DNA of 64,000 nt from Pseudomonas sp. Irchel s3h17 (GTDB lineage: Bacteria; Pseudomonadota; Gammaproteobacteria; Pseudomonadales; Pseudomonadaceae). Below the pieces are notes generated by a model, which was not told the DNA's origin, ran no database searches, and saw nothing but the letters and a program-made list of their open reading frames with translations. Location: positions 365,588 through 429,587 of the forward strand of contig NZ_FYDL01000003.1 of assembly GCF_900187505.1 (NCBI RefSeq), given 5' to 3'. Made by a program: the position numbers and the translations under genes. Below, piece after piece: positions 10,063-20,820 of the stretch; within the stretch, counting starts at the first letter, position 1; each line of letters starts with the position of its first letter.

Positions 10063-10193
10063 CTGCTGTTCCTTGTTATCTATGTGCAGGTATCAGAACC
10101 CGGCGACTATGCCGCAAAGCCTTTGTGACTGTCCAGTTCTCTGCAATAGCCAGCACAATGACCGATGATTGCGCGATTTATATGACCGACTGA

Positions 10194-11954
10194 TTAAATC
10201 TGGTCATTCGCTCTGGCGACGCGTTCGGCGAACTCCCGCGCCGTGATCTCGCCGATTACCCGCACGTCGGTACGTTCATTGCCGTCCTTGCCAAAAAACA
10301 TCAGGGCCGGTGGCCCGAACAGTTGGTAGCGGTCGAGCAGGGCGCGTTGTTCGGCGTTGCTGGCCGTTATGTCGAAGCGGATCAGCCGGTAGCCGTTGAG
10401 GCGTTCGACGACCATGGGATCGTTGAGCACCTCATGCTCGATGACTTTGCAGCTGATGCACCAGTCGGCGTACCAGTCGAGCAGCAGCGGGGTGTTGGCG
10501 GCTTTCGCCTCGGCGAGGGCCTGGTCGAGTTCCGCCGGGGTGCTGATGGTCTGCCACTGGCCGGCGTCTGGAGCTGGTGGGCTACCGGCGGCGTTGATGA
10601 CCCGGGGCTGGCCAATCGGATTGAAGGGATCGGTCTGGCCGCTGAAGGCGCCGTACCAGCAGGCCAGGCCATAAAAGATCAGGAACATTCCGAGCAATTG
10701 GCCGAGGCGTTTGCGCGGTGGTTTGTAGACGAACTCCAGTGCCCCGAGGAACAACCCCACTCCTGCCGTCAGCAAGCCGATCAGCAGCAAGGTGACTTGT
10801 CCTGGCAGTACGCGGCTGAGCAAGCCGATCGCCAAGCCCAGCAACAATACGCCGATCGCGTTCTTCACATACACCAGCCAGGGCCCGCTCTTGGGCAACC
10901 AGGCCGCCCCGCCGGTGGCCACCAGCAATAAGGGGGCGCCCATGCCCAGGCCCAGCACGAATAGCTTCAATGCACCGCCCAGCGCGTCGCCGCTGGCGCT
11001 GATGTACAACAGAGCGCCGGCCAGGGGGGCCGACACGCAAGGCGAGACCAACAGGCTCGAGACCACGCCAAGCACCGCCGCGCCCCACAGCGAACCGCCT
11101 TCGGTACGCCCGGCAATGCGGTCCAGGCGGCTGCTGATGGCAGACGGTAGCTTCAGTTCGAACATCCCGAACATCGCCAGGGCAAAGGCGGCGAAGAACA
11201 GGGCGAACGGCACCAGCACCCAGGCCGATTGCAGGCGTGCCTGCAGGTTCAACTGGGCACCGAACAACCCCATCAAGGCACCGAGCAAGGCGAAGCAGGC
11301 GGCCATCGGCAGCACATAGGCCAGCGACAGGTTGAAACCACGCAGCCCGCCAATTTGCCCGCGCAGCACCACGCCGGAGAGAATCGGCAGCATTGGCAGC
11401 ACGCAAGGGGTGAAGGTCAGGCTCAGGCCCGCGAGAAAGAACAGCGCCAGTTCACGCCAGCTCCAGGCAGCGCCGGGCTCGTTGCTGGCGGTTGCGCCAT
11501 CGATCTGCAGGCGTTCGGTTTCCGGTGGGTAGCACAACCCCTTGTCGGCGCAGCCCTGATAAGTGACGACCAGGGTAAAGGCGCGTGGGTCGGCGCTGTT
11601 GCGGGGCAGTTCTACGTCGAGAATGCCGTGGTAGACCTCGACATCGCCGAAGTACTCGTCGTGCTTTTTCTCGCCCGCCGGCAGTTGAACGGCACCCAGG
11701 CCTGCGTCGGCCGGATCGCTGCGAAACTGGAAGCGATGGCGGTAGAGGTAGTACCCCTCGGTGGCGACGAAGCGCAGCTTGATCGACTGCGGCGTGGCTT
11801 CCACCAGGCTCAGCTGGAAGGCTTTGCGTACCGGCAGGAAATCGGCGCTGTTGTTGATCGCGCCCAGGGTCGAACTGGGACGACTGTCCAGCAGGCCGGT
11901 AGCGTGTACCGGTAGGGCCAGGATCAACAGCATCAGGCAGAGCAGGCGGCGCAT
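10194..11954 (-). CDS. dsbD: Thiol:disulfide interchange protein DsbD
   Basis: Inner-membrane protein that passes electrons from cytoplasmic thioredoxin to periplasmic DsbC and cytochrome-maturation proteins. About 586 residues, usual length. A signal peptide (MRRLLCLMLLILALPVHA) leads to an N-terminal alpha domain with the active cysteines in CADKGLCYPPE. Eight hydrophobic spans follow, with membrane cysteines in FTPCVLPMLPILSG and LVSPCVSAPLAG. The C-terminal thioredoxin-like gamma domain has DWYADWCISCKV. The chosen ATG gives a clean signal peptide; an ATG ten codons upstream is possible. P. aeruginosa calls this locus dipZ. Confidence 0.95.
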   Translation of the reverse strand: MRRLLCLMLLILALPVHATGLLDSRPSSTLGAINNSADFLPVRKAFQLSLVEATPQSIKLRFVATEGYYLYRHRFQFRSDPADAGLGAVQLPAGEKKHDEYFGDVEVYHGILDVELPRNSADPRAFTLVVTYQGCADKGLCYPPETERLQIDGATASNEPGAAWSWRELALFFLAGLSLTFTPCVLPMLPILSGVVLRGQIGGLRGFNLSLAYVLPMAACFALLGALMGLFGAQLNLQARLQSAWVLVPFALFFAAFALAMFGMFELKLPSAISSRLDRIAGRTEGGSLWGAAVLGVVSSLLVSPCVSAPLAGALLYISASGDALGGALKLFVLGLGMGAPLLLVATGGAAWLPKSGPWLVYVKNAIGVLLLGLAIGLLSRVLPGQVTLLLIGLLTAGVGLFLGALEFVYKPPRKRLGQLLGMFLIFYGLACWYGAFSGQTDPFNPIGQPRVINAAGSPPAPDAGQWQTISTPAELDQALAEAKAANTPLLLDWYADWCISCKVIEHEVLNDPMVVERLNGYRLIRFDITASNAEQRALLDRYQLFGPPALMFFGKDGNERTDVRVIGEITAREFAERVARANDQI

Positions 11955-12034
11955 GACAATCTCGCGTATCAAAGATGTGCGCATGATAGCGGACGGCGCC
12001 GATGACTGCCGAGCCAGAGGTTTCGATAATTCAT

Positions 12035-12167
12035 CGTGGCGAGGGAGCTTGCTCCCGCTCGGCTGCGTAGCAGTCGCAAAGCCAGAGAGCAAGGTATGCC
12101 TGACACAACCGAGTTGCAGGTTTCAGGGTTGCTGCGCACCCCAGCGGGAGCAAGCTCCCTCGCCACA
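12035..12167. repeat. BIME: inverted REP pair
   Basis: REP arms gtggcgagggagcttgctcc (from 12036) and its complement ending ccctcgccac near 12166 enclose an ~85-bp core, in the gap between ctpL and dsbD. Its core differs from the other BIMEs in the window. Confidence 0.85.
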
Positions 12168-12194
12168 GAGCGGTTGCCTGGTTCAGGGGTTGTG

Positions 12195-14156
12195 TCAGAC
12201 ACGAAAGGCCTGCACGGCGGTATGCAACTGCCCGCCCAGCACCAGCAGGTTTTCGCCCTGACTGCGGCCCTCACCGATGCGCACCAGGTTCTCCCCGCCC
12301 AACTGGTGGATGCGCTCGCTGTGGTCGCGGATCTCGCTGACCGCGCCGCTTTGTTGAGCGGTGACATCGGCGATGCGTGCGGCGGTGTCGGCGATGGTCT
12401 GGATCGCACCGACAATTTTATCCAGCGCGCCGTCTGCCGCTTGTGCCTGGCTGGCAGTGGCCTCGGCGTGTTCGACCTGCGCGCGCATGCCCTCCACCGA
12501 TTGCCTTGCCGCCAGTTGCAGGGCGCCAATCAAGGCCTGGATCTCGGCCGTGGCACCCGCGGTGCGTTGCGCCAGCGAGCGAACCTCTTCGGCGACCACT
12601 GCGAAGCCGCGGCCCATCTCTCCGGCGCGGGCCGCTTCGATAGCGGCGTTCAGGGCCAGGAGGTTGGTCTGGTCGGCAATCGAGCGAATCACCGTCAGCA
12701 CGCCACCAATGGTTGCCGACTCCTCGGCCAGGTGCTCGATCATTTGGGCATTACCCTGGACTTCACCGACCAGGGCGTGAAGCCCGGTCAGGCTCAAGCC
12801 GATGACCTGCTGCCCATGCTCGACCGCAAGGCCGGCATGACGACTGGCATCGGCGGCCTGGCTGGCATCGCCGGCCACTTGCTGGATGGTCGCTTCCAGT
12901 TCGCCAAGGGAATCGCGGATCAGCGCGGTGTCGCCGGCCTGATGCTCGGCACCGTTGTGCAGGTCGCGGCTCAGTTCGGCCAGCACGCGACTGCTGCCCG
13001 CCACTTGTTCGGCGTTTTGCCGGATGGTCCCCACCAGGTCCACCAGATACACGCGCAGGCGATTGAGCGACTCTTGAATGTCGTGCAGTTCGCGGTTGGT
13101 CGAGCCCAACTGGATGTCCCGGCTGAAGTCACCTTCAGCCCAGGTCGAGAGCGCCGGAGCCAGGTTGGTCAGCACCCGGGCAAGGCGTCGTTGCAAGGTA
13201 TCGATCAGCAGTGCAATCAACAGGATCAGGCCAATCATCACGCCCTGGATCAGCCGCACTTCACTCTGGATTTGCCCATGCTGGGCGCGGACGGCCGGCT
13301 CCAGTGCGGCAATGGCTTGCTGCACGGCGTCCATCTTCACATGGGTGGCGGCGCTGAGGTCGGCTCGTTTCTGGATCTGCTCGCGGGTGCGGGCCAGTTC
13401 AGCGGGGTAGCGGGCGAGCAGGCTGGACAGTTCACGCTTGAAGCCGGTGCCAGCATCTTCGACGACGGTTTTTTCGCTGCTTTCCAGGCCCATCATCGCG
13501 GCGAAGTCGTCGGCGTTGGAGGCTTGGTGGGCGGCGACGCCGAGCAACGGCAAAGCCTCGATCAGCACGGCTTGGGCGCGGATGCTGGCGAGCTCACGCT
13601 CCACGTCGCCGGCCAGTTCGCTACGACCGCTGCTGACCAGTTTGTCGCGGGCCAGCGACAGCTTGCCCAGGTGCTGCGCGGCGGCCAGCAGTGGCGCCAG
13701 GTAAGCCGCCGTCTCGGGTGTACTGGCGCCGGTGGCGTATTGGCTGAGTTGTTCGAGGCTCGCGCCCAGTTCGCGTTCGGCCTGTAGCAGCAAGGCTTGC
13801 GGGTCACCGGCCAGCTTGCCCGCGGCTAGCAGTTCGGTCCTGCTGAATTCGTCGAGGTCGGCAAGGCTGGGGCGCAGGCTTTGTGCCAGGTCCGCCGGCA
13901 TCTCGTTGAGCTCTTTTTGCAGGGTGTCGAGGGCCTGGCTGGCGCCGCTCAAGCGCAGGGCATCGCCGCTGGCCAGGTAGTCTTCGACATTGCGCGCCAC
14001 ATGGTTATGGAACAACTGCGACAGGCCCAGGTACCGCTCCATCAACAGATAAGGGCGTTCCAGAGCCTTTTGCGACCACCACAATGTGGCACCGAGTGCG
14101 ATGCACACCGCGACTAACAGCAGGGAGTTGAGATTGGTCAGCAACTTCAGGCGCAT
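12195..14156 (-). CDS. ctpL: Methyl-accepting chemotaxis protein, CtpL type
   Basis: Membrane chemoreceptor of about 653 residues. An N-terminal span ([17 protein letters not shown], about 13-30) is followed by a large helical periplasmic domain rich in Leu/Ala. A second span is near residue 310 ([13 protein letters not shown]). A HAMP-like segment and a long cytoplasmic signalling domain follow, with the highly conserved hairpin tip [19 protein letters not shown]. There is no C-terminal CheR-docking pentapeptide. In P. aeruginosa the gene at this place, between dsbD/dipZ and gcbA, is ctpL, reported as a phosphate and chloroaniline receptor. The ligand here is inferred from synteny only. The ATG is chosen over a TTG three codons upstream. 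Confidence 0.85.
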   Translation of the reverse strand: MRLKLLTNLNSLLLVAVCIALGATLWWSQKALERPYLLMERYLGLSQLFHNHVARNVEDYLASGDALRLSGASQALDTLQKELNEMPADLAQSLRPSLADLDEFSRTELLAAGKLAGDPQALLLQAERELGASLEQLSQYATGASTPETAAYLAPLLAAAQHLGKLSLARDKLVSSGRSELAGDVERELASIRAQAVLIEALPLLGVAAHQASNADDFAAMMGLESSEKTVVEDAGTGFKRELSSLLARYPAELARTREQIQKRADLSAATHVKMDAVQQAIAALEPAVRAQHGQIQSEVRLIQGVMIGLILLIALLIDTLQRRLARVLTNLAPALSTWAEGDFSRDIQLGSTNRELHDIQESLNRLRVYLVDLVGTIRQNAEQVAGSSRVLAELSRDLHNGAEHQAGDTALIRDSLGELEATIQQVAGDASQAADASRHAGLAVEHGQQVIGLSLTGLHALVGEVQGNAQMIEHLAEESATIGGVLTVIRSIADQTNLLALNAAIEAARAGEMGRGFAVVAEEVRSLAQRTAGATAEIQALIGALQLAARQSVEGMRAQVEHAEATASQAQAADGALDKIVGAIQTIADTAARIADVTAQQSGAVSEIRDHSERIHQLGGENLVRIGEGRSQGENLLVLGGQLHTAVQAFRV

Positions 14157-14206
14157 CGTGGGCAACCAACGACAGAAGGGAGGCGCCTGAAGTTATTGCG
14201 CTTGTG

Positions 14207-15877
14207 TTACAGCGGTATGACCGATTCAGTGGATTCGGATGAAAAGGTGGCACTTTGCTTTGGTCGGCGCGCCGCCTGAACCCGATTGCGTCCGGCGTCC
14301 TTGGCGCGGTACAGCGCAGCGTCGGCCAGGCTGGCCATCATCAGGCTGTCGGAGTCTTCCTGCAGGTCCACCACGCCGGCGCTGAAGGTGCACCACAGGT
14401 CGTGCGGCTGGGCCGGGTAGTGAATCTCGGCAAAGCGCTGGCGGATTTCATCGAGCACTTTGCAGGCCGACTCGATATCGGTGTCCGGCATGACGATGGC
14501 GAATTCTTCGCCGCCGTATCGGCCAATGAAATCGGTCTTGCGCAGGCGTTGCTTGAGAAACAGCGCCAGGCTCTTGATCACCCGGTCGCCCATGGGGTGA
14601 CCGTGGCTGTCGTTGACCCGCTTGAAGTGATCGATATCGAGCATCGCGAAGCTCAGTGGCTTTTGTTCGCGGCGCGCGCGGAATGAGCAGTCTTCGAGCA
14701 GTTGCAGGATGTGGGTGTGGTTGTACAGGCCGGTCAGGCTGTCACGAACCATTCGCGCCTTGAGGTTGCGTGCCCGGGCGGCGCGGTTGCGCACGGTGGT
14801 GATCAGGTGGCGGGGCTTGATCGGCTTGGTCAGGAAGTCGTCACCGCCTTCGCTCATGGCATCGAGCTGCTTGTCCTGGTCGTCTTCGGCCGACAGGTAA
14901 ATGATCGGTACGCTGACATAACGGTCGTTGTGGCGGATCACCTTGGCCAGTTCGGTACCGGTGCAGGCCGGCATGTACATGTCGAGGATAATCAGGTCGG
15001 GCTGGAAGTCGGCCAGTTCGGCCATCGCCTGGATCGGTTCGATCAGGGTGCGGGTGACGATCCCGGCGCTGTTGAGCAGGCGCTCGGTGTGCAGGGCCTG
15101 GGCGCGCGAGTCATCGATGATCAGCACTTTATAGGGTTCGTACTGGGCGACGCAGGTCAGGACCTCGATTTTTTCCAGCAGGCTCGAGGCTTCGAGGGTG
15201 CCGGTCAGGAACTCCTGGCCGCCGGCACGTACCGCCGCCAGGCGTGTCGGGGTGTCGGTTTCCAGCAGGCTGAAGAACAGCAGCGGCAGCTTATGCTCCA
15301 GCCCGGCCTGGGCTTCGGCCGCCAGTTGCAGGCCCAGGCCTGGGCCCGCGAAGTCGACATCCATGACAATTGCCGCTGGCAGTCGCTCCACCATGGACGA
15401 GCGAAAGGCCGCCACGCTGTCCAGGGACTGGGCGCTGAGGCCAAAGAATTCGAGTTGTTTGGCCAGGCGTTCGGCGCGGTCGTGGTCCTGCAGCAAGACA
15501 TAGATCGGCTTGCGCAGTGGCGGCAGGAAGGTTTGTTCGAGCTGGTCGCCCTGGCGCAGGCCGGTGCGTGACAAGCGCTGCATCAACCGGTTCAGGTCAG
15601 TGATCAGCCCGCTGCTCAGGCGTCCGCGGTTGGCGTCGACGGCCTGCAGTGACTGGGTGATGCTGTGGGCCAGTTGGGTGTGCTCGGTCTGTTCGAAACG
15701 CTCGGCAAAGCGCAACAGGCGCAGGTTCGCCTCACTGAGTTCCGACAGATCGGCCGCCGACCATTCGCTGCGTTGCAGGCGCTGCCATATCTCAAGAATC
15801 TGACGTGCTTGATGAATTACCCGCTGGGCAAAGTGCTGCTTGAGGCGCTCACGGCTGGGGTCTTCTGGCTCGGTCAT
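14207..15877 (-). CDS. gcbA: GcbA-type diguanylate cyclase with two receiver domains
   Basis: Makes c-di-GMP from two GTP. The 556-residue protein has an N-terminal helical Hpt-like part (about 1-115). A first receiver-like domain follows (about 125-240, with VMDVDFAG), then a second receiver (about 250-370, with IIDDSRAQ, ILDMYMPAC and the lysine of TKPIKP). The C-terminus is a GGDEF domain (about 385-540). The active-site loop reads GGEEF. An RxxD inhibitory site (RKTD) lies five residues before it, so product feedback inhibition is expected. In P. fluorescens Pf0-1 and P. aeruginosa (PA4843) the orthologue GcbA promotes surface attachment. The neighbouring gene is a chemoreceptor, but no shared transcript is obvious. 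Confidence 0.9.
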   Translation of the reverse strand: MTEPEDPSRERLKQHFAQRVIHQARQILEIWQRLQRSEWSAADLSELSEANLRLLRFAERFEQTEHTQLAHSITQSLQAVDANRGRLSSGLITDLNRLMQRLSRTGLRQGDQLEQTFLPPLRKPIYVLLQDHDRAERLAKQLEFFGLSAQSLDSVAAFRSSMVERLPAAIVMDVDFAGPGLGLQLAAEAQAGLEHKLPLLFFSLLETDTPTRLAAVRAGGQEFLTGTLEASSLLEKIEVLTCVAQYEPYKVLIIDDSRAQALHTERLLNSAGIVTRTLIEPIQAMAELADFQPDLIILDMYMPACTGTELAKVIRHNDRYVSVPIIYLSAEDDQDKQLDAMSEGGDDFLTKPIKPRHLITTVRNRAARARNLKARMVRDSLTGLYNHTHILQLLEDCSFRARREQKPLSFAMLDIDHFKRVNDSHGHPMGDRVIKSLALFLKQRLRKTDFIGRYGGEEFAIVMPDTDIESACKVLDEIRQRFAEIHYPAQPHDLWCTFSAGVVDLQEDSDSLMMASLADAALYRAKDAGRNRVQAARRPKQSATFSSESTESVIPL

Positions 15878-16162
15878 ATCCTGACTACTAGTGAGGGTGC
15901 ATGCTGAGGTCGACTGGTGGCTCTATGCTAGCATCTCTTTTCGATGGCATGAGTGCCGTAAGTCAATAATCTGCACAGCGACACGATTCAGTTTATGACC
16001 GGCTGGTCGCGTAGGCTCTGGGCCGTCCTTCCTTTATAGTGTCGGCTCGACTGTGATGCGTGCAGCGCCGTGCCGGGGCAGGATTAATCCGCTCACCATC
16101 AGGCACGATGGAGTAGGGTTGCGGTCGAACCGATGAACTCAAGTGATTGAAAGGATATCGCC

Positions 16163-17230
16163 ATGCTGGACTGGAAGAACCGCGCAGGCAGTGCGCCTGA
16201 ACGTGCCGCCGAACCCAAGTCGGCAACCCGCAGCTATTTTGGTGGTTTGCTGTTCAGCCGCGCATTGGCCACGTTGATCGGCCTTTACCTGGTGGTGACC
16301 ATTGCCTTGGGTTGGTACTGGAGCAAGGAACCGGCCCTGTTTCCGGTTCAGCAGAACGCACAAATCGCCGCCGAGAAAGAAGGCAAGCAGATGGTTGTCG
16401 GGTACACCACGGTGGAAACCCTCAAGACCGTTGCCGGTACCTTGCTCGACAAGCCGGGTGGCTATATCTCCAACGACCGTTTCCCGCCGGGCCTGTGGAT
16501 GGACAACACGCCGAGCTGGGAGTACGGCGTGCTGGTGCAGGTGCGCGACCTGACGCGCGCCATGCGTAAAGACTTCGCCCGCTCGCAGTCGCAATCGGCG
16601 GAAGACGCCGACCTGGCCAAGGCCGAACCGCGCTTCAACTTCGACAACAAGAGCTGGGTGCTGCCGTCCAGTGAGTCGGAGTACCAGGAGGGCATCAACT
16701 CCCTGAGCCGCTACCAGGCGCGCCTGTCGGACCCAACGCAAAAGAACGCGCTGTTCTACGCCCGTGCCGATAACCTGAACAACTGGCTGGGCGATGTGGG
16801 CACCCGTCTGGGTTCGCTGTCGCAACGCCTGTCGGCCAGTGTCGGCCGGGTCAAGCTCAACACCGCGTTGAAAACCGAAGTCGTGGCCCCGGGCCAGGTG
16901 CCACAACTGGATGAAGAGGTGGTGGAAACCCCTTGGATGCAGATCGACAACGTGTTCTACGAAGCGCGCGGCCAGGCCTGGGCGCTGTCGCATTTGCTGC
17001 GTGCCATTGAAGTCGACTTCGCCGATGTACTGGCGAAGAAGAACGCGACCGTCAGCGTGCGGCAGATCATTCGTGAGCTGGAAGCATCCCAGGAGACACT
17101 CTGGAGCCCGATGATCCTCAACGGCAGCGGCTTCGGCCCATTGGCCAACCACTCGCTGGTCATGGCCAACTACATTTCGCGGGCCAATGCGGCGGTGATC
17201 GACCTGCGCCAACTGCTCAACCAGGGCTGA
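16163..17230 (+). CDS. DUF2333 family membrane-anchored protein
   Basis: A 355-residue protein of unknown function. One N-terminal membrane span (ALATLIGLYLVVTIALGWYW, about 33-52) is followed by a soluble, probably periplasmic, mostly helical domain. It matches the DUF2333 family in overall layout and position (PA4842 in P. aeruginosa). There is no catalytic motif that I recognise. It is 3 bp upstream of the Nudix gene, so the two form a transcription unit. The ~285-bp gap before it, shared divergently with gcbA, must hold both promoters; no strong consensus promoter stands out. Confidence 0.85.
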   Translation: MLDWKNRAGSAPERAAEPKSATRSYFGGLLFSRALATLIGLYLVVTIALGWYWSKEPALFPVQQNAQIAAEKEGKQMVVGYTTVETLKTVAGTLLDKPGGYISNDRFPPGLWMDNTPSWEYGVLVQVRDLTRAMRKDFARSQSQSAEDADLAKAEPRFNFDNKSWVLPSSESEYQEGINSLSRYQARLSDPTQKNALFYARADNLNNWLGDVGTRLGSLSQRLSASVGRVKLNTALKTEVVAPGQVPQLDEEVVETPWMQIDNVFYEARGQAWALSHLLRAIEVDFADVLAKKNATVSVRQIIRELEASQETLWSPMILNGSGFGPLANHSLVMANYISRANAAVIDLRQLLNQG

Positions 17231-17233
17231 ATC

Positions 17234-17791
17234 ATGGTCGATAACTCCCGGGAGGCCGCCCATCGCGCGGCCTCGGATGCCGAGCAGATTGCCTGGGTCG
17301 ACGAGCAGGACAACCTGCTCGGCTCCCTGGTGCGCGCGGATTTACGCGCGCGTGGCCTGATCGGGCGCGGCACTTACATCATGCTGTTCAACTCCGCGGG
17401 CGACCTGTGCGTGCACCAGCGCACCTACAGCAAGGCCATCTACCCGGGGTTCTGGGATGTGGCGGCGGGCGGCATGGTGCTGGCGACGGAAACCTACGCC
17501 GAATCGGCGGCCAGGGAGCTGGCGGAGGAACTGGGTGTGAGTGGTGTGCCATTGACCGCCCACGACCACTTTTTCTTCGAAGACACCGGTAACCGGCTCT
17601 GGTGTTCGGCTTTTTCGGCGGTCTGGGACGGGCCTTTGCTCCTGCAGCCGGAGGAAGTGCTCCAGGCGCGCTTTATCCCGATCGAACAGGTCATGCGGGA
17701 AATCCACCAAAAGTCTTACTGCCCGGACTCTTTGGCGGCCTTGAAACGCTATCTGCGCTCGATCGGGGCCGACATCGCAAAAGATGTATAA
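17234..17791 (+). CDS. Nudix hydrolase
   Basis: Hydrolyses a nucleoside diphosphate linked to another moiety; the substrate is unknown. A perfect Nudix box spans residues 80-102: G, five residues, E, seven residues, then RELAEELG. The flanking PGFWDVAAGG and the N-terminal WVDEQDNLLGSLVRADLRARGLIGRGTY are typical of the YfcD/isopentenyl-diphosphate-isomerase-like group. 185 residues. It lies 3 bp after the DUF2333 gene and is followed by a BIME. Confidence 0.92.
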   Translation: MVDNSREAAHRAASDAEQIAWVDEQDNLLGSLVRADLRARGLIGRGTYIMLFNSAGDLCVHQRTYSKAIYPGFWDVAAGGMVLATETYAESAARELAEELGVSGVPLTAHDHFFFEDTGNRLWCSAFSAVWDGPLLLQPEEVLQARFIPIEQVMREIHQKSYCPDSLAALKRYLRSIGADIAKDV

Positions 17792-17872
17792 ATTGGCGCC
17801 GATTGGCTCTTAGCAAGTACGCTTTTTGTCGTTACACTGCGCGACCTTTTCAAGCTGGACCGGGTTGCTTTT

Positions 17873-17972
17873 TGTAGGAGCGAGCTTGCTCGCGAAGAAC
17901 GCAGGGATGATGGGTGCTGTCTGAGTGCACGCGTTATCGTTGATGTCCATCGCGAGCAAGCTCGCTCCTGCA
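17873..17972. repeat. BIME: inverted REP pair of the gagcgagcttgctcgc type
   Basis: Arms tgtaggagcgagcttgctcg (from 17873) and the complementary cgagcaagctcgctcctgca (to 17972) surround a ~55-bp core, between the Nudix gene and yciH. This REP subtype has tgtagg outside the stem, unlike the gtggcgag type elsewhere in the window. Confidence 0.85.
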
Positions 17973-18080
17973 GGGTTGTACCGGTCCAGTAGCGCTGCCC
18001 CTGCCTGAGTGGGGCTTCGCGGTCGATAGCACGTGCCTACGTTGCTGCGACCAGTCTTTGTCCTCCCAAGAGGATTGCCG

Positions 18081-18452
18081 GTGGCCAAAAAAGCCGCATC
18101 CTTCGCCGCCCTTGGTGGCTTGGTATTTTCCACCGACGCAGGTCGACATTGCCCGGACTGTAGCCAGCCGGTGGCAACCTGCATCTGCAAACAAACCGTT
18201 ATCCCGGCCGGCGACGGTATCGCGCGCGTGCGTCGCGAAAGCAAGGGCCGTGGCGGCAAGACGGTGACCACCATCAGCGGTGTGCCGCTGGCTGAAGACG
18301 CGCTCAAGGAGCTGGCCACCACGTTGAAAAAACGCTGTGGTACCGGTGGCGCGTTGAAAGACGGGATCATCGAAATCCAGGGCGATCATGTCGAGCTACT
18401 CTTGGCCGAACTGATCAAACACGGTTTCAAAGCGAAGAAATCCGGCGGCTAG
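18081..18452 (+). CDS. yciH: SUI1/YciH family translation initiation factor-like protein
   Basis: A 123-residue eIF1-like protein. The C-terminal SUI1 fold is recognisable from VRRESKGRGGKTVTTISGVP, the middle LKKRCGTGGALKDGIIEIQG and the end ELIKHGFKAKKSGG. The N-terminus carries a cysteine cluster (CPDCSQPVATCIC, about 24-36). The start is the GTG at 18081, preceded by aagagga at a good distance; the in-frame ATG 16 codons upstream lies in the BIME flank. It sits immediately before speA as in P. aeruginosa (PA4840). Its bacterial role is not settled. Confidence 0.93.
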   Translation: MAKKAASFAALGGLVFSTDAGRHCPDCSQPVATCICKQTVIPAGDGIARVRRESKGRGGKTVTTISGVPLAEDALKELATTLKKRCGTGGALKDGIIEIQGDHVELLLAELIKHGFKAKKSGG

Positions 18453-18456
18453 CAGC

Positions 18457-18533
18457 CTCTGTGAAGACCACTCCGACTTGATGCAGGCCTGATCCGATTC
18501 AGGTGTGGTGTCGTCTCCAGGGTTTTCACAGAG
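18457..18533 (+). terminator. Nested hairpin between yciH and speA
   Basis: A perfect 9-bp pair (ctctgtgaa 18457-18465 with ttcacagag 18525-18533) encloses a second small hairpin (cctga / tcagg). There is no T run after it. It could end yciH or be part of the speA leader. Confidence 0.35.
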
Positions 18534-18673
18534 CCTGTTCTGACCGGTTTCTAAACTCAGCGCTGCATCCGGGGTCTATCCCTTCGTGCAGGCTAATCGT
18601 CATTTACATTCTTTAAGCTGCGCCAGCCCTCAACCCGGGAGGCGCTCTCTGACTTCATTTATAGGGGACTTCG

Positions 18674-20587
18674 ATGTCCGTACGACGCACACGCAAAGAC
18701 GATGGCAGCCAATGGACAGTTGCGGACAGCCGCAGTGTTTACGGGATTCGCCATTGGGGGGCCGGGTATTTCGCGATCAATGACGCCGGTCGCGTCGAAG
18801 TTCGTCCGAACGGTCCGACCAGTTCGCCCATCGATCTGTTCGAGCAAGTCGACCAGCTGCGTAAAAGCGGCCTGTCCTTGCCATTGCTGGTCCGTTTCCC
18901 GGACATCCTGCAAGATCGCGTCCGTCAGCTGACCGGTGCCTTCGATGCCAACATCGAACGCCTGGAATACCAGAGCAAGTACACCGCGCTGTACCCGATC
19001 AAGGTCAACCAGCAGGAAGCGGTGATCGAAAACATCATCGCTACCCAGGACGTGTCCATCGGCCTGGAAGCCGGCTCCAAGCCGGAGCTGCTGGCCGTGC
19101 TGGCCCTGGCGCCGAAGGGCGGTACCATCGTCTGCAACGGTTACAAGGACCGTGAGTTCATCCGTCTGGCGCTGATGGGCCAGAAGCTGGGCCACAACGT
19201 GTTCATCGTGATCGAGAAAGAATCCGAGGTCGGCCTGGTGATCGAGGAAGCCGCCTCGCTGAAGGTCAAGCCTCAGGTCGGCCTGCGGGTTCGCCTGTCG
19301 TCCCTGGCGTCGAGCAAATGGGCCGATACCGGTGGCGAGAAATCCAAGTTCGGCCTGTCGGCGGCGCAGTTGCTGTCGGTGGTCGAGCGCTTCCGCGCGG
19401 CGGGCCTGGACCAGGGCATTCGCCTGCTGCACTTCCACATGGGCTCGCAGATCGCCAACCTGGCGGACTACCAGCATGGGTTCAAGGAAGCGATCCGTTA
19501 CTACGGTGAGTTGCGCAACCTGGGCCTGCCGGTCGATCACATCGACGTCGGTGGCGGGTTGGGTGTCGACTACGACGGCACGCATTCGCGCAATGCCAGT
19601 TCGATCAACTACGACATGGACGATTACGCCGGTGTCGTGGTCGGTATGCTCAAGGAATTCTGCGATGCGCAGAGCCTGCCGCACCCGAACATCTTCTCCG
19701 AGAGCGGCCGCTCCCTGACGGCTCACCACGCCATGCTGGTGGTGCAAGTGACGGACGTCGAGAAGCACAACGACGACATGCCGAAGATCGCCAACAAGGA
19801 AGAACTGCCGGAAACCGTACAGTGGCTGGTGGACCTGCTGGGTCCGACCGACATCGAGATGGTCACCGAAACCTACTGGCGCGCGACTCACTACATGAGC
19901 GACGTGGCGACCCAGTATGCCGATGGCAAGCTGACCCTGGCCGAAAAAGCCCTGGCCGAGCAATGCTACTTCGCCGTGTGCCGTCGCCTGCATAACTCGT
20001 TGAAGGCGCGTCAGCGTTCGCACCGCCAGGTGCTCGACGAACTCAATGACAAGCTGGCCGACAAGTACATCTGCAACTTCTCGGTGTTCCAGAGCCTGCC
20101 CGACACCTGGGCCATCGGCCAGGTCCTGCCGATCCTGCCGCTGCACCGTCTCGACGAAGAGCCGCTGCGCCGCGCCGTGCTGCAAGACCTGACCTGCGAC
20201 TCCGACGGCAAGATCAAGCAGTACGTCGATGAGCAGAGCATTGAAACCAGCTTGCCGGTGCATGCGCTGAACGACGGTGAAGACTACCTGCTGGGGATTT
20301 TCCTGGTAGGCGCCTACCAGGAAATCCTGGGCGACATGCATAACCTGTTCGGTGACACCGACTCGGTGAACATCTACCAGAATGCCGATGGCAGTGTTTA
20401 CCACGCCGGTATCGAGACCCACGACACCATCGAGGACATGCTGCGTTATGTGCACTTGTCGCCAGAAGAACTGATGACGCACTACCGCGACAAGGTTGCC
20501 AGCGCCCGAATCAGTGCTTCCGAGCGCACTCAGTTCCTCGACGCGCTGCGTCTGGGCCTGACTCGTTCGTCTTACCTGTCTTCCTGA
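18674..20587 (+). CDS. speA: Biosynthetic arginine decarboxylase
   Basis: PLP enzyme that converts arginine to agmatine, the entry to putrescine synthesis. The 637-residue length is as expected. The PLP-binding lysine is in [12 protein letters not shown] (Lys110). The substrate and cofactor motifs [12 protein letters not shown] (about 255) and [12 protein letters not shown] (about 295) are present, as is the C-terminal ALHxxD-type segment around CDSDGKI, the conserved cysteine region. The N-terminal start ([16 protein letters not shown]) has ggggactt upstream. Downstream is a hairpin at 20614-20648. Confidence 0.97.
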   Translation: MSVRRTRKDDGSQWTVADSRSVYGIRHWGAGYFAINDAGRVEVRPNGPTSSPIDLFEQVDQLRKSGLSLPLLVRFPDILQDRVRQLTGAFDANIERLEYQSKYTALYPIKVNQQEAVIENIIATQDVSIGLEAGSKPELLAVLALAPKGGTIVCNGYKDREFIRLALMGQKLGHNVFIVIEKESEVGLVIEEAASLKVKPQVGLRVRLSSLASSKWADTGGEKSKFGLSAAQLLSVVERFRAAGLDQGIRLLHFHMGSQIANLADYQHGFKEAIRYYGELRNLGLPVDHIDVGGGLGVDYDGTHSRNASSINYDMDDYAGVVVGMLKEFCDAQSLPHPNIFSESGRSLTAHHAMLVVQVTDVEKHNDDMPKIANKEELPETVQWLVDLLGPTDIEMVTETYWRATHYMSDVATQYADGKLTLAEKALAEQCYFAVCRRLHNSLKARQRSHRQVLDELNDKLADKYICNFSVFQSLPDTWAIGQVLPILPLHRLDEEPLRRAVLQDLTCDSDGKIKQYVDEQSIETSLPVHALNDGEDYLLGIFLVGAYQEILGDMHNLFGDTDSVNIYQNADGSVYHAGIETHDTIEDMLRYVHLSPEELMTHYRDKVASARISASERTQFLDALRLGLTRSSYLSS

Positions 20588-20613
20588 GGTCAGTCACCGC
20601 TGTGACCAGGCTG

Positions 20614-20648
20614 TCTGAAAGTTTTCCGTACGCTGCGGAAATTTCAGA
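20614..20648 (+). terminator. Hairpin after speA
   Basis: Inverted repeat tctgaaa...ttttccg with cggaaa...tttcaga (two bases longer on the left arm), 26 bp past the speA stop. There is no clear T tract afterwards. The rest of 20588-20820 holds no gene I can see. Confidence 0.5.
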
Positions 20649-20820
20649 TAGTCCGGTGCGGCGGTTCTTCATTTTTATAAAGATGTTTAGTCGCGTCGCA
20701 CTATCAACGTTGGCGTTTCTTCATTTCGCGTAGGCTTTTTCCCAAGTTGTATTTCGGCACTCTACTCGGCCATGTCTCTCAGCGAGAATCCCCGGCCGCC
20801 CCTCCTGTAGAGAAACGTCG

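Noticed and set aside
20588..20820. A sigma-54 promoter ahead of the vgrG fusion
   Set aside because: The ttggcgtttcttcatttcgc region resembles TGGC-N-TTGC only loosely and lacks the GC element at the right distance.
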